64,000 nucleotides of DNA from Kalaharituber pfeilii. Lineage: Eukaryota > Ascomycota > Pezizomycetes > Pezizales > Pezizaceae. The stretch covers positions 1,302,001 to 1,366,000 of the forward strand of contig WHUZ01000001.1 of the NCBI GenBank assembly GCA_015179045.1, in the 5' to 3' direction. The notes below the pieces were generated by a model. That model searched no databases and was not told where the DNA came from. It worked only from the letters and a program-made list of their open reading frames with translations. Both the position numbers and the translations under genes were made by a program. Positions 34,903 to 47,144 of the stretch are shown here, in pieces (positions within the stretch are counted from its first letter, which is position 1; each line of letters opens with the position of its first letter).

Positions 34903-35404
34903 CTAGTGGATTCGCGTACTCTGGAATCCGCGGTGACCGTGGCATTTGTTGTGGTTGTGTTGCTGTTAGCGTGCTGTTGTTGTTACCGGCGGTGTCAAAG
35001 CGCATCAGGAGACAGAAAAGGGCAAAACACTCACAATCCCGTCCCTCCCTTCACCTTTCCCTTCTCCCCTCTCCCCTGTCATCCCTTTCCCGCCAAAACT
35101 CGCCTTCTATTTGCTTTGTTCTTAACGTGTTGACAATAAACGACTCAACTGGGCTAAGGTTACTAGTACCTAACGCCATAGACCTAATTAACGGAATTTG
35201 AGGAAACAAAAAAATTTTTTTGGTGGACTGTAAGCCTTCTGTTAACTTCTCACGCAACACAGGTCAAGTAACGACTTATAGGCATACGTGATAACGACAT
35301 TAGGCACACAACGTCACGTCCTCTAGCTACTTATCCCTTATTGTATTTTGCTGCTTGAGGTAAATCCGGCAAATACCAGCAAACATCCATACTGCTCCAT
35401 CACA
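34903..35404. other. Divergent promoter region
   Basis: Lies between the unrecognised minus-strand gene and the plus-strand DUF7726 gene; C/T-rich on plus around 35040-35095, as in fungal leaders. It may include an extra 5' exon of the minus-strand gene (ORF from 35005). Confidence 0.4.
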
Positions 35405-36866
35405 ATGCCCGTCACTACTACTTCGCCCAATTCCGAACTGCCGAAAGCAACGACCAAGGGCAAAGAAGCTGCTGCCCATCCTGAACAAGCCCCAGCTCTG
35501 AAGCCCTCCCCTGCCAATGCCACCCCACCGACTCCAGGCACCAACCGGCGCATTCTCCACGACCTGGCCACCACCGCTAACATCCCCACTGACCGCCTCA
35601 AGACCTTCCAGCTGTCGCTCATTGGTGCTGAGACAATGAAACGCAAGGATCTCATCGTTGGCGGTGCATTCTTTGGCCCCGAGGGGATTAAACTGGGGGC
35701 TCGGGGAAAGAAACCGTTGGAGTTGGATGATATTGATCCGAAGGTGGTGAAGAAAGCAGCGAAAGAGTGGGTGCAGAGAGAGTTGAGCGAGGACCAGGCG
35801 AAGAGGGTGGAGAAGGCTGGGATCTTGAAAGCAACAAGGGGGAAGAAGAAGGTGGCAACACTTGCTGATGAGAAGGAGAATGAGGATCTTGCGGAGAATA
35901 AGGATAGAGATGGGGTGAAGAAAGGGAGGAAGAGAAGTAGTGATGAAGCTGAAAATAAGGACCAACAGCCGCAGCAGCAACAGCAGGAGGAGGTAACTAT
36001 TGACTGGGACGAGGAGATTGATGAATACACCTGGAATTGCGACCAAATCCGACGCAAAATCAAGACTTGTCAGTTCTACCTCTCATCTTCCCGCCCCAAA
36101 ATTCCAACTTACTAACGCCCCTCTCCCCAAAAAGTCATTGAAAATGGCGGGATGAAAGTCACCGCCTTCCAGCGTGCCATTGGCGCAAACTCCAACTCCT
36201 ATGGCCGCTTCATGAAACTTCGCGGTCCTTGGTCCGGCAATAGCAACAGCACCTTTGAGGGCGCCACTCGCTTCTTCAAAGCACGCGAAGCCGCCAACCT
36301 CCCCATGCCCAAGAAACCAAAACTCCTCCCCGCCTCAGCTGGCGCAACACATGATCACTCCGACATCACCACTATCCACCTCGACGGCGAGGACACCGAT
36401 ACCGTCCCCATCTACGACTCGTGCGACGAGATCCGCAAGAAGATTGCAGCACACCTGCGCAAGCCCGGTGTCACACAGGCCCAGTTTCTCCGTGACGTTG
36501 CGGCGCAGTTCAAGACGCAGAGTGTGCGCATTCAGGGAAAGCAGCTGGCGGACTTTCGTGCAAAGAGCGGCGCGCTGGCGGGCAACACGAGTCGGGTGTA
36601 TTACGGCGCGTATGTGTATTTTGAAAAGTGCCGACTGAAGGAGGGCAAGGACAAGAGCAAGCATCGCTTGGAGATGGAAAAACGGTGGAGTCGCGAGGGT
36701 GGTGTTGATATCAAGACGCCCGGGAATAGGGGGTATGTTGCATTGAGATTCCTGAGGACAGAGGTGAGGGGTTGCTAATCTGATGTATTTATGTAGGATT
36801 TGGGTCTGCAAGGGAGAGATCCCCATAATTGATCAATACGGGACACTCAACATCCTGACAAAATGA
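35405..36866 (+). CDS. DUF7726 protein with two domain copies
   Basis: Uncharacterised fungal protein family. Exons: 35405-36068, 36135-36732 and 36797-36866, giving 443 aa. The ATG has a good context (CACAATGCC); the frame is open upstream but lacks another ATG. A low-complexity basic/acidic region with a Q-rich stretch (DQQPQQQQQEE) precedes the first domain: CDQIRRKIKT-FIENGGMKVT, AFQRAIGANSNSYGRFMK, with the intron inside it. The second copy begins CDEIRKKIAAHLRKPGVTQA and includes TSRVYYGAYVYFEKCRLKEG. The last intron (36733-36796, GTATGT donor, GCTAAT branch) removes an apparent early stop and restores IWVCKGEIPIIDQYGTLNIL, the usual end of the family. Without that splice the ORF would stop at 36778. 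Helix-turn-helix-like fold and nuclear role are inference. Confidence 0.85.
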
Positions 36867-38316
36867 GCCAGCGCTGGGCTCATCAACAAATTAATCACAC
36901 GCGATGCCAAAAGGACGAAGGGGGACATTAGAGCTTATTCAAACTTGGGAGGCTATATTGTTATTCGGTGCTTGTTGGGGGGGGGTGGAGTTGGATTTGG
37001 AGTATTTCATGCGTATACATCTTGCTATATGTGTGCACGACTTTGTAATTCTGATGACGTTGTTTCTGGCTTTGTTTTGCTTATATCTTTATGCCTTGGA
37101 ATTAAATTTCAATTATTTTGCGAGTTAACTGAAAACGCCTGCGCGGAAAGGATTTTGCGCATAGCATATGCGGAAGGCGCATCATTGCGTGGGGAGATGC
37201 GAGCTTGGGTCCGGCTGATGATGGGTATTTGTTGTTTAAACGAATCAAGTGGAGAGGTGTCCATGAATTTCAATTGATGGAAGATGCTATCCATAACCTG
37301 ATGCGGGTATTACCTACCACGCTCCCCAGCCACCTGCGAGCTTCGCAAAATTCGATGTGCAGAAAACGTCGTCCCTTCGCGCGTCGGTCACGTGCTATCT
37401 TGTTCCGTCGCACGGGAATCCAGGAACGTCGCGTCAACAATAAAACTTCAAGCACCTCGTGCTCTCTTACCCAGTCTGGTTGCCACGACCTCCCGACCGC
37501 ACTCCTCACCCGAACCTTTATCTCTGCATCGCCTTTACCTACATAGACCTACATAGGTAGCCAATGCCTCCTGAAAATCCATAGATTGAGCAAAGAAGGG
37601 TACTAGACAGAAAATTAAGTATTTGGACAGGGGATAAATGCATATTCATGCGCCATGCAGTATTCGGCAGAAACTAGCATATTTTCGTATGCTTGGCTGG
37701 TGATAGCCATAAGACAGTCCATATTTCGTGATAGAGTGTCCAAATTCATATGTAAGAAAGTATTTGGACAGCTGACGTGATGAAATTTGGACAGCTGACA
37801 TAATGAATTTGGACTTTCACACCTATTCTTTCTTGCCAAGCATACGAAAATATGCTAGTTTCCGCCAAATACCGCATAGCGCATAATATGCATTATCTCC
37901 TGTCCAAATACTTATTTTCTGTCTAGCACCACGGCAGCCTTGGCACACGCAAATCGCCAAGCAGCACGCTTTAGCGCAGCAAACGCACACGTGATAAAGC
38001 AAGTCCCCATGAATTGAAAATGAAATAACTTCCCCTCCACACACAAGTAAAAATTATACAGTATACAAAAAACCAAACAGAACGCCTAGACCATGCACCC
38101 CATGCCTAATAGATGTAATGCTAAACTCCGTCCCTGTAATGAATAGTCCATGTTGTCTATCTTTTTGCTGTACACTCAAGGGGATTGCAGACAAATCCAA
38201 AATAGAACCAGAAAGAAATTCAATACGAGGCAGTCATTTTCAAAGCAAAAACTTTTGTTCCATCCTCCCAAATCCCATTCGCTCTTTTTCAGTCCGGAAC
38301 AGAAGTTTCCTCGCAA
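36867..38316. other. Intergenic with one MITE
   Basis: Apart from the 318-bp inverted-repeat element at 37606-37923, I see nothing with coding or RNA-gene character. Serves as 3' flank for both the DUF7726 gene and URA2 (convergent). Confidence 0.45.
37606..37923. mobile_element. MITE with about 90-bp terminal inverted repeats and TA duplication
   Basis: Left arm from 37606 (GACAGAAAATTAAGTATTTG) and right arm reading inward from 37923 (GACAGAAAATAAGTATTTGG) match over roughly 90 bases with a few substitutions and single-base indels, ending near GCATATTTTCGTATGCTTGG on both sides. TA flanks both ends (37604-37605, 37924-37925). The centre holds two copies of a TTTGGACAGCTGACRTRATG unit. No coding capacity. 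TA target and long arms fit a non-autonomous Tc1/mariner-pogo type element (inference). Confidence 0.85.
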
Positions 38317-41300
38317 CTAAAACATAACCAGAGCCAAAAGAGCCATGCGGCAATAGAGTCCGTATTTCATCTGCATCAGCTTGTTAGCAATCTGTTTTTG
38401 TTCTGGGTCTTGATTTCATATACCTGTCTGAAGTATGCAGCCCGTTGATCGAAATCCACCTCCTCAGCAATTTCAGCATTCCTTGGCAGCGGGTGCATCA
38501 CAACCATATGCTGCTTAGCATTCTTCATGACCAAGTGATTGACAATGAAGCTGTTCTTCAGCCTCTCATATTCATGCAAGTCCGCAAACCGCTCCTTCTG
38601 AACCCTAGTACAGTAGAGGACATCGGATCTTGCCACAATCTCGGGAGTGAGCTCATTGCTCTCGCAGAGTAGTTGACCGGACTTCACAAGCTCATCCCGT
38701 ACCTCTGCAGGGAGTGCCAACTGAGGCGGAGAGACAAGCTGAATCCGGACATGGTAGTGTTGCAGGAGTTTAGCGAGAGAGTGGACAGTGCGCCCATATT
38801 TAAGATCACCAGTGAAGGTAATGGTGAGATCGTTGACAGTTCCAAGCTCCTCCCTAATGGTGAACAAATCCAAGAAAGCCTGAGTTGGGTGCTCCATACT
38901 ACCGTTCCCGCCGTTGATAATGGGTACTGGGGAATACTTCGCTGCAATTTCAGCACTTGATTCTTCAGGATGTCTCAAAACAACTGCATCACCATAGCAA
39001 GCAAGTGTTCGAATCGTGTCTTGGAGAGTTTCTCCTTTTTGGGCGCTAGAGGTTTGCGCAGCAATTGCAACTGTTCTTCCTCCAAGTCTTTGCATTGCCG
39101 CATCGAAGGATGAGGATGTGCGGGTAGATGGTTCAAAGAACATGGTGCATAGGAGGCGCCCTTTGAGTAGATCAATTACACCCCATCTCTCAACAGCTAA
39201 CCTCATCTCCTGAGCCACAGTGAACAGTAAATGTAAGTCAGCGCGAGTAAACTGCTTGACGGACAGAATATGGCGCCGCTTGAAGTTCGATCGCACTAAC
39301 AGCTCTGCCAAAGATGGTGAAACAGATGGTACAGAGGGATACAGCTTGGAAAGATACTCTTCCGTAGCTTGAGCAATTGGCCTGGTCATTGCAATACTAT
39401 CGACAATAGTAGACTGAAGGCGCCCACTAATTGATCCACTAAATGATTCCCTGTGTACATTTGTACTCGATTGCGGCTTCTCAAGGCGAGTAGCGGATAG
39501 TCGTGGTGATGTCACCGTAGGAAGTGGTGCTTGCTGTGTTATTGCGGGCATATGACTTGACCAATCCTTTCCTAGGAGGGTATCCATTGCCACTTGACCA
39601 TCGAGGCAGACTGTCTGGCAATGGAAAGTGACTCTCTGGACCGTTCCTTTTAACATCTTTCCATCGAAAGCGGACCAAGCATTGGGAGAGAAGAACTTAA
39701 AAGCTCTATCGGTTTCAATCTCCACAGTGGTATCGGGCTGGTCATGAAGATCAAAGATGGCTCGTGGGTTTTCATGCAGGCGAAGCGCGATGTCCTTCAC
39801 CGTGAGTCTTCCGTCTGCAACGCCAGTGAAGAGAAGAGGCAATGCGTCTGCAATCCCAGTGAGGGCAGATGGTGCCTGTTTGGCATCACGGGCTAGTTGA
39901 TAAGGTAGGCTCCCAACACTGAAACAGTCAATGATCTCGATATGCTTCCAGAGTTCCTGTTGGTCAGCAACAGTAGGGAGCGCAGTGCATTCGGGATAAT
40001 CATCTTGTGTGAGGAACAAAGCATAAATGGCCACATCGCAAGTCACTTTGAGACCTTTCTGTTTGCTGAGAGCTATCAGCCTAATATCATCCTTTGTAGT
40101 GACACTGGTAACATGTATTTTACGGCCATGGAGACTAGCAAGGAGTAGAATCGATGCCAAATCGGTTGTCTTAGCATCCGTCATGATGGGCTTGATTGCT
40201 GGCCACACTCCAAAGTGTTCGGTCACCGCGGCAACCTTGTTGATATTGCCAGAGAGATGGTTGAATGGAATGAATAAAGACCCAACTTCGGTAGTCAATT
40301 GGCTGAGATTTTCCGAGTTTGTCGAGGCAGCTGCTACGGAGAAGTTAAAGTCGCAGTGAGCTCTACCATTGCTATTTTGCTGAGCAGTCTTCAATGCCGA
40401 TGCGTCAGTCAGCGAGTTTTCGACTCCCAATGGCAAAATTCTCGTCATAGTGAAACCAGCTGCAATTGAAGCTTGAGTGACCTCCGCAAAGTCAGTACTG
40501 CCTGGCTTTGCCAGCTCGGGAACGAAAGCTGCAATGTTGATGAGACCTGGAAGGGTGATTGTTTTGTGGCTGGACTGGTAATCAACTGTGGAAATGTTGA
40601 GCGAATAGCTTCGTGCGATAGCCTCAATCAGAAGTTTTGCATTTTTTACATTGGTCACCAGAGGGGTCTGATAGTCAACAGCCATTCGCCTTGATCTGTA
40701 TCCCCTACTCATATATGATGCAGGCCTGCGGAATCTGTTTGCAGATGGAAGATTGATATACATGTCGATGAGATTCTTTGCCAAATGCTGCGTGAGGGAA
40801 TATTCTGATTTTTGGTTATTAGCTTCTTCATCATCCCGGAGTACTTCCAAGAATTGGCAAGGAATTCCGTGTTCCTGGAAAAAATCCGCTGTTCCGGAGG
40901 TGGCGAACAGGTTGAAGCCCAACGCATGTAGCTTTCTGACAGAAGGGAGCATCTCCAACTTCTCCTTATATGATCCGATAGAAAGTAAGATGTTCTTCTT
41001 TGGCAAACGGAATCCAGTTGAGATCAATGCCTTGAGATATGCCTCATATTTGTCGCGACCGAAGCAAGCAACTTCTCCAGTAGAGGCCATTTCAACCCCC
41101 AAGATAGGATCAGCCCCGGAGAGACGAGAGAAACTAAATTGTGGCACCTTGATACCCACATAGTTATCTGGGATATTGATCGGTGGGTAAGCTTCCACAG
41201 GGAGTCCTAGGATTGCCTTGGTAGCCATCTCAATCAAATTGATTCCCATCACCTTGGAGACAAAGGGGAATGATCGGGAGGCCCTGACATTGCACTCAAT

Positions 41301-44300
41301 GACCTTAATCTCATTATCTTTGGCGATGAACTGGATGTTGAAAGGCCCCGTAACATTAAGTGCATTTGCAATCTTGACTGTAGCCTCTTCAATTCTGCGC
41401 ACAGTTTCAGGATCCAGATCTTGAGGTGGTAAGATGAGAGTAGCGTCTCCGGAGTGCACACCAGCGTTCTCGACATGTTCAGAGACGAAGTGCATCAACA
41501 TTTTACCGTCTTTAGCAACAGCATCCATCTCAATCTCCTTAGCATTTTCAATATATTTAGTGATAACCACTGGATACTCTCGAGATACTTCAACTGCTTG
41601 CATTAAATAAGATGCTAAATCGTCCTTTGAGTAAACCGTGTTCATAGCAGCTCCGGAAAGGACATAGGACGGTCTGACCAAGACAGGGTAAGAGACCTTT
41701 TCACAGAACTCGGTGGCTTCTTCGATGCTGGTTAATTCCTTCCATGCAGGCTGATCGACAAAAATTCTATCTAACATGCGGGAGAACTTGTACCGATTCT
41801 CTGCAGTATCGATCATTTCTGGGGAAGTACCCAAGATCTTGACATTCGCACGGTGAAGGGGTAAGGCGATGTTGTTGGGGGTTTGCCCGCCCATAGAGAT
41901 GATAACGCCGCTGGATTTCTCAAGGTGATAAATATCAAGGATTGTCTCCATATTAATATTTTCAAAATATAATCTGTGAAGGTCAGTCACGTGGTACTTA
42001 TCAAAGACACTGGGAAAGGGAATCATACTTGTCCGCCTCATCATAATCTGTGCTAACAGTCTCGGGGTTGTAGTTCACCATGATAGTCTTCACACCCTTA
42101 GCGCGCAGCGTCCTCACTGCTGTCACTGCACACCAGTCAAATTCGACAGATGACCCAATACGGTAGACACCAGATCCCAAGACCATGACGCCATGATCCT
42201 CGAATGTCACATCGTTCTCACTTCCGTTGTATGTGAGATATAAGTAATTTGTGACGGCCGGGAACTCTGCAGCGACTGTATCAATCTGCTTCACTACCGG
42301 CATGACGTTGGCTTCAACTCGCAGGCTTCTGACAGCCATTTCATTAGTACCCCAAAATTTAGCCAGCTGCTTATCACAGAAGCCAAGTTGTTTAGCTTGT
42401 CTCAGTATCTCAATTGGAACTGTAGAAGTATCATATTTGTTTAGGGTCTTGGACATGTCAATGAGTCTCATCAGCCGGTGTAAGAACCACTTATCGATGC
42501 TTGTCATACTGTGAATCTTGTCGACAGAGTACCCGGCATGCATGGCATTAGCAATTGCAAACAGTCTCTGGTCGGATGGAGTTTGAAGCTCTTGATCGAT
42601 GGACATAAGGGCACTGGTCTCACCAAATCCGATGTTGTGGTAGTCGACAGCTCTGATGGCTTTTTGGATTGCCTCTTCAAAAGTACGACCGATGCTCATG
42701 ACCTCGCCGACACTCTTCATTGAGGAATTCAGTAAAGTAGAGACCCTGGTAAATTTCTTCAAGTCCCATCGAGGGATCTTGACGACTACATAATCGAGAG
42801 AAGGCTCAAAGCAAGCGCATGTGACCTTGGTGACGGAGTTGGAAATCTCATTAAGCGGAATACCCAAACCAAGCTTAGCAGCAATGAAAGCTAATGGATA
42901 ACCTGTTGCCTTGGATGCCAGAGCAGATGACCGTGAGAGACGTGCATTCACCTCGATGATGCAATATTCCTTTGAGTGAGGGTTGAGTGCGTACTGGATG
43001 TTGCACTCTCCAATCACACCTAAATGCCTGATGACATTAACGGCGGTTGTACGAAGCATGTTGTAATCTTCATCAGAAAGTGTTTGGGATGGTGCCACAA
43101 CAATGGAATCTCCGGTATGGATTCCCAAGGGATCGAAGTTCTCCATATTGCAAACCGTGATGCAGTTGTCTCGACAATCCCTAACAACTTCGTATTCGAT
43201 TTCCTTCCATCCTTTCATACTCCTCTCCACCAACACTTGTGGGCTTGCTGCAAATGCCTTGTTGCACAGGTCAACCAATTGTGCCTCATTTTCGGCAAAG
43301 CCGCTCCCTAATCCGCCCAAGGCGTATGCCGCACGAACAATGACTGGAAATCCAATTTCCTTCACAGCATTGAGAGCCTCTTCCACGTTATTTGCACTAG
43401 CAGATTTTGCGCATTTCTCGCCAATCGATTCCATGCTCCTTGCAAACAACTCTCGGTCCTCAGTGGTGATAATAGTCTCAATAGGAGTACCCAAAACCTT
43501 GACACCTAGCGCCTCAAATTCATCCTTAAGCTCGATGCCCACAGAAAGAGCTGTTTGCCCACCAAAGGTAACATAAATGGAATCCGGACGCTCATACTTA
43601 ATGACCTTACGGACAAATTCAGCGGTCACGGGCAGAAAGTATACCTTGTCTGCCAGGCCCTTGGAGGTCTGAATTGTCGCAATATTGGGGTTGATGAGAA
43701 TTGTGTATATTCCCTCTTCCTTCAGGGCTTTGATAGCTTGACTTCCAGAGTAGTCGAATTCTCCCGCTTGACCAATGCTGAGGCCTCCACTGCCTAGAAC
43801 CAATGTCTTCCTAGCGTGGACTTTGGGATGTGCCTTTTCATGCTCCTCAAGAGTTCCTCCAGGGAACTCCACAGGCAAGGTCATAGCATTAGCTGGGCCT
43901 TCCTTGACACTGCGTTTAATAGCATGGATGAAAATATCGAACAAAAATTCTGTATCCTTCGGGCCTGGGGTGCTTTCCGGGTGAAACTGGACACTGAAAA
44001 ATGGTTTCTCGGTATGCCAGATACCCTCATTGCTTTGGTCATTTGCATTGATAAACAACGGCCGCCAGGGAGAGGGAAGTGTGTCAACATCAACTGCGTA
44101 TCCGTGGTTTTGGGACGTAATGTAACAGCGGCCCGAAATAAGATTTGTGCAAGGGATGTTGTGTCCTCTGTTACCAAATTTCATTTTCTTTGTCTGTGCT
44201 CCCGCAGCTCGGGCAAGAAGCTGGTGACCCAAGCAGATTCCAAAAATCGGAGTCCTTGCAGCAGCTATAGCTTTTGAGATGTTTACTACTGTATCAGAAA

Positions 44301-45396
44301 TCACTGCTGGATCGCCAGGACCGTTGCTAATGAAAAGACCGTCGTATGATCCCTCTTCCTCTAGGTTGATAAAATTGTAATTCCAAGGAATTACTTTAAC
44401 TTCCACTCCACGAACCAAGAAACAGCGAAGTTGGTTCAACTTCATACCAACATCAATACACAGCACGCGAATGAGGGTTCCATCTGGCTTCCTGAGAGCA
44501 ATGTCTGCTGGAGGAGAGAATACCTTCGGCTCACGTATGGACACTGAAGCCCAACTGTCAGTTGTCGCTCTCAGTAACTAGGGATTAGAGGTCATACCCT
44601 CTGCAACCAAGTTCTTCTTATTCGGGTCTGTCCATTCTACCTCCTCGAAATCGGCTCTCCAGGTGCCAGGCTTCTCTGTTTTAACCATAGAGGTAATACC
44701 TCCTACAATCTTGTGCCTCAACCGCCCCGCTGGCTTCTGAAGCAAAAGCCTGCCGAGCATGCTACCTTGTTGCCGAATTTTCTTCGTGAGAGCCCGCGTA
44801 TCTACACCGTATATTGCCGGAACGCCCTGCTCCTTTAACCATGTCCCCAGTGAACTATGTGCAAGATAGTGACTGTACTCCTCTCCAGCATACGAAGCCA
44901 CAATCAATCCTGCGACGTGAATTGTTTGCGCCTCAAAATACTCCGGCAATGACTGGAGCAGGGAATCAAGCTTCTCCCGTGACGGAACACCTATGCTTAC
45001 CATCAGCCAATGCTGTATCCCAAGCGGAAAGGTATTATCTCACCATAATTTCCTACAAGAGGGAATGTCATTACAAGAATCTGGCCTCGGTATGAAGGAT
45101 CAGTAATTGACTCTGGATATCCAACCATACCTATAATCCCCACCTTATTAGCGAATTTTCTCAACTTCTTGGGGATTTGTAACGAGACACTGACCGGTTT
45201 GAAAAACTAACTCCCCGGAGATGCTTTTATGAGCTCCAAAGGCGTAGCCCTGACACGCACTCCCATCTTGTAGCTCGAGAGTCATAAGAGGGGTAAGATT
45301 CGCTTGCTCCTCTCCATCCTTCCGTACAGGCCGGGGGGTAACTGGGGGATGTGGAACCGTGTCATGTTGACTCGAGGCCACCGTTGCTTTCCCCAT
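38317..45396 (-). CDS. URA2: Multifunctional pyrimidine enzyme: glutamine amidotransferase, carbamoyl-phosphate synthetase, inactive DHOase-like, aspartate transcarbamylase
   Basis: Catalyses the first two steps of UMP synthesis (carbamoyl phosphate, then carbamoyl aspartate); UTP feedback control is known for the family. Exons: 45396-45195, 45130-45044, 44990-44598, 44543-42029, 41973-38424 and 38370-38317, 2266 aa. GATase: SNGPGDP and [11 protein letters not shown] (catalytic Cys about 331), then [11 protein letters not shown]. CPSase halves: [20 protein letters not shown] and [20 protein letters not shown], with ATP-grasp motifs. MGS-like region near [14 protein letters not shown]. The DHOase-like part (about 1520-1860) has [16 protein letters not shown] in place of the HxH metal site, so it should be inactive, as in other fungi; URA4 would supply the activity. 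ATCase: [20 protein letters not shown] (about 2005-2020). The final 54-nt exon ([17 protein letters not shown]) replaces an intronic read-through ending [10 protein letters not shown] polypurine tract lies upstream. Confidence 0.97.
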
Positions 45397-45659
45397 TGGA
45401 ATATCTCTTCAGCAGCGGTGGATGAAGGGCTCGATTTGCGGTCACTCTCTGCAGAATTGAGCACAGAATGAAAGAACAGAGGTGTGGTTAAAGATTTCGG
45501 GCAAGAGAGCCCAAGTATTTGTATGCAAGTCTACTTGTAGAGGGTATAATTGAAGGGTGGCACGACAGCACCCCACCAAGGATCAGAGGGAGAGGAAATG
45601 AGAAAGAATGCTCATAGCACGAATGACTGGAGTCGAGTCGATCACTTGAACAAAATAAA

Positions 45660-45737
45660 GAGGAATAAAGTGGAAGGGGAAGTGGAAGGGGGAAGGAGGG
45701 AAAAAAAGGAGGGAAAAAAAGAAAGAAAAAAAAAAGG
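45660..45737. repeat. Polypurine (A/G) low-complexity tract
   Basis: Nearly uninterrupted A/G on plus (GGAAGGGGGAAGGAGGG-like, then A-runs), so T/C on the URA2 coding strand, about 270-340 bases upstream of its ATG. Pyrimidine-rich promoter tracts are common in filamentous fungi. Confidence 0.7.
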
Positions 45738-45988
45738 TTATGTAAAACATCTCGTTAGGCGGGAAAACAATCTTTGCAATCGAGCTGCCCCGCCATAATC
45801 AGGATGTGCCCCACCATGTTAACCCAGTCTGGAGGGCGCGCCCTAGCCGTTTGTAGTTTGACACGCCGATGCTAAGCACTGAGGAAGCAGCGATGCTTCC
45901 TTTTAGCGTCTCTGCTAACTTCTTTTTTCTCTTTGTTCTCCCGCGTCCCAACTTTTCAGCTGGTGCCCAAGAGGCGCAATGAAGTCGA

Positions 45989-46018
45989 ATGCATATCATA
46001 TGCATAGCATATGCATAG
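45989..46018. repeat. Palindromic ATGCATA repeat
   Basis: Three overlapping palindromic words (ATGCATATC, ATATGCATAG, CATATGCATAG) in 30 bases, within the URA2-NOP4 intergenic region. Function unknown. Confidence 0.5.
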
Positions 46019-47144
46019 CTGGAAGTCAATGGCCTTGACAGGGCTTTCCCCCGTGCCCATCATTCCTCATACTCACTGCAACAAAACCATGATGCCATAG
46101 TCTCGCAGCCAGATGCCATATTGAGTAAACAAAAGCTAAATCGTCCAGACATCCGACTGGCTAGAGACTCTCGTGTTAACGAGGTTAAGTTTTTAACGCT
46201 GTGAGCAAAAGCCATGGCAGTCCAAATTGCTGAAAAAGTTCGCCGCAGCAGGCAGAACTGCTGCTCTGCTTGCAGAGAAAATCATGGTATTTAGTGCAGG
46301 TTCAATCTAGCCAATGTGCTGGTAGCAGTGACAAGGGGTTGCCAGTAATATAAATGTGCGAAACTGACATTTTGATATCAACTCCGCTGTAACTTGAATG
46401 CCGCGAGTGCACCATCACATAGGAATAGGAGTTCATTTATATGCGGCTTGAGGTAGATCTATGAACTTTGTCATGTTGACATACTTAGTAACGGGAAGTA
46501 GCAGGTTGCTAGTACCCGACAGTTCTCAAGGCATGCATGCGCATGAGATCCCCAATAGCTGGGGTTATGCTTTAACTATAAAAGCTTTGCTCTTCATTAC
46601 AGTTAATTAACTCGAGACTACAATTAATATTTCATGGACCGGTCCGAATATATACGAGATGGACACAAGAGTAATTTATATACTCATAATATAAAGTTAC
46701 CAATATGGCATGCCACCCGCTCACTTTACGATTACATGCCCGCATTTTAGTCTTATGAGACTACCCGCATTTCACATTTTTGGCGACCCAACTTTACCGC
46801 TCCTGAAGCACCATCATATCCTTTCGTACACAACGAGAGCGGATTTGATTGAAGACAATTGAAGAGCTAGCAGGTCAGGCAGCTGACGTTACTTAGCAGC
46901 ACAGAAGGAAGTATAGCCTGCCCTTTTTGCAGTGAGTCGGGGGCCTGCTCACTTGTATTATCTGCATCAGAAGTGCTTTTGCTGCAGGCAATTTGCAATT
47001 GAGATCCAAGCCAAGCTTCCGGCAGCTCTCCCGACTCTTGGCAGAGCTATCCCTGCCCGCCAAGATTGTCAACCTTTGAGAATTTGTGTCGCTTGTTGCA
47101 CACGAGAAAACTCCCGCTCAGATACAAAGCGCAGCGCATAAACA

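Larger units (their letters stand above)
45397..47144. other. Divergent intergenic region between URA2 and NOP4
   Basis: Promoter region for both genes. Contains a polypurine A/G tract (about 45660-45737) just upstream of URA2 and an ATGCATA-type palindromic repeat at 45989-46018. No coding signal between 46030 and 47000. Confidence 0.45.

Noticed and set aside
35327..36063. Two overlapping minus-strand ORFs of about 240 aa, Leu/Ser/Phe-rich
   Set aside because: They are antisense shadows of the DUF7726 gene; low-complexity composition follows from the Lys/Glu-rich sense strand.
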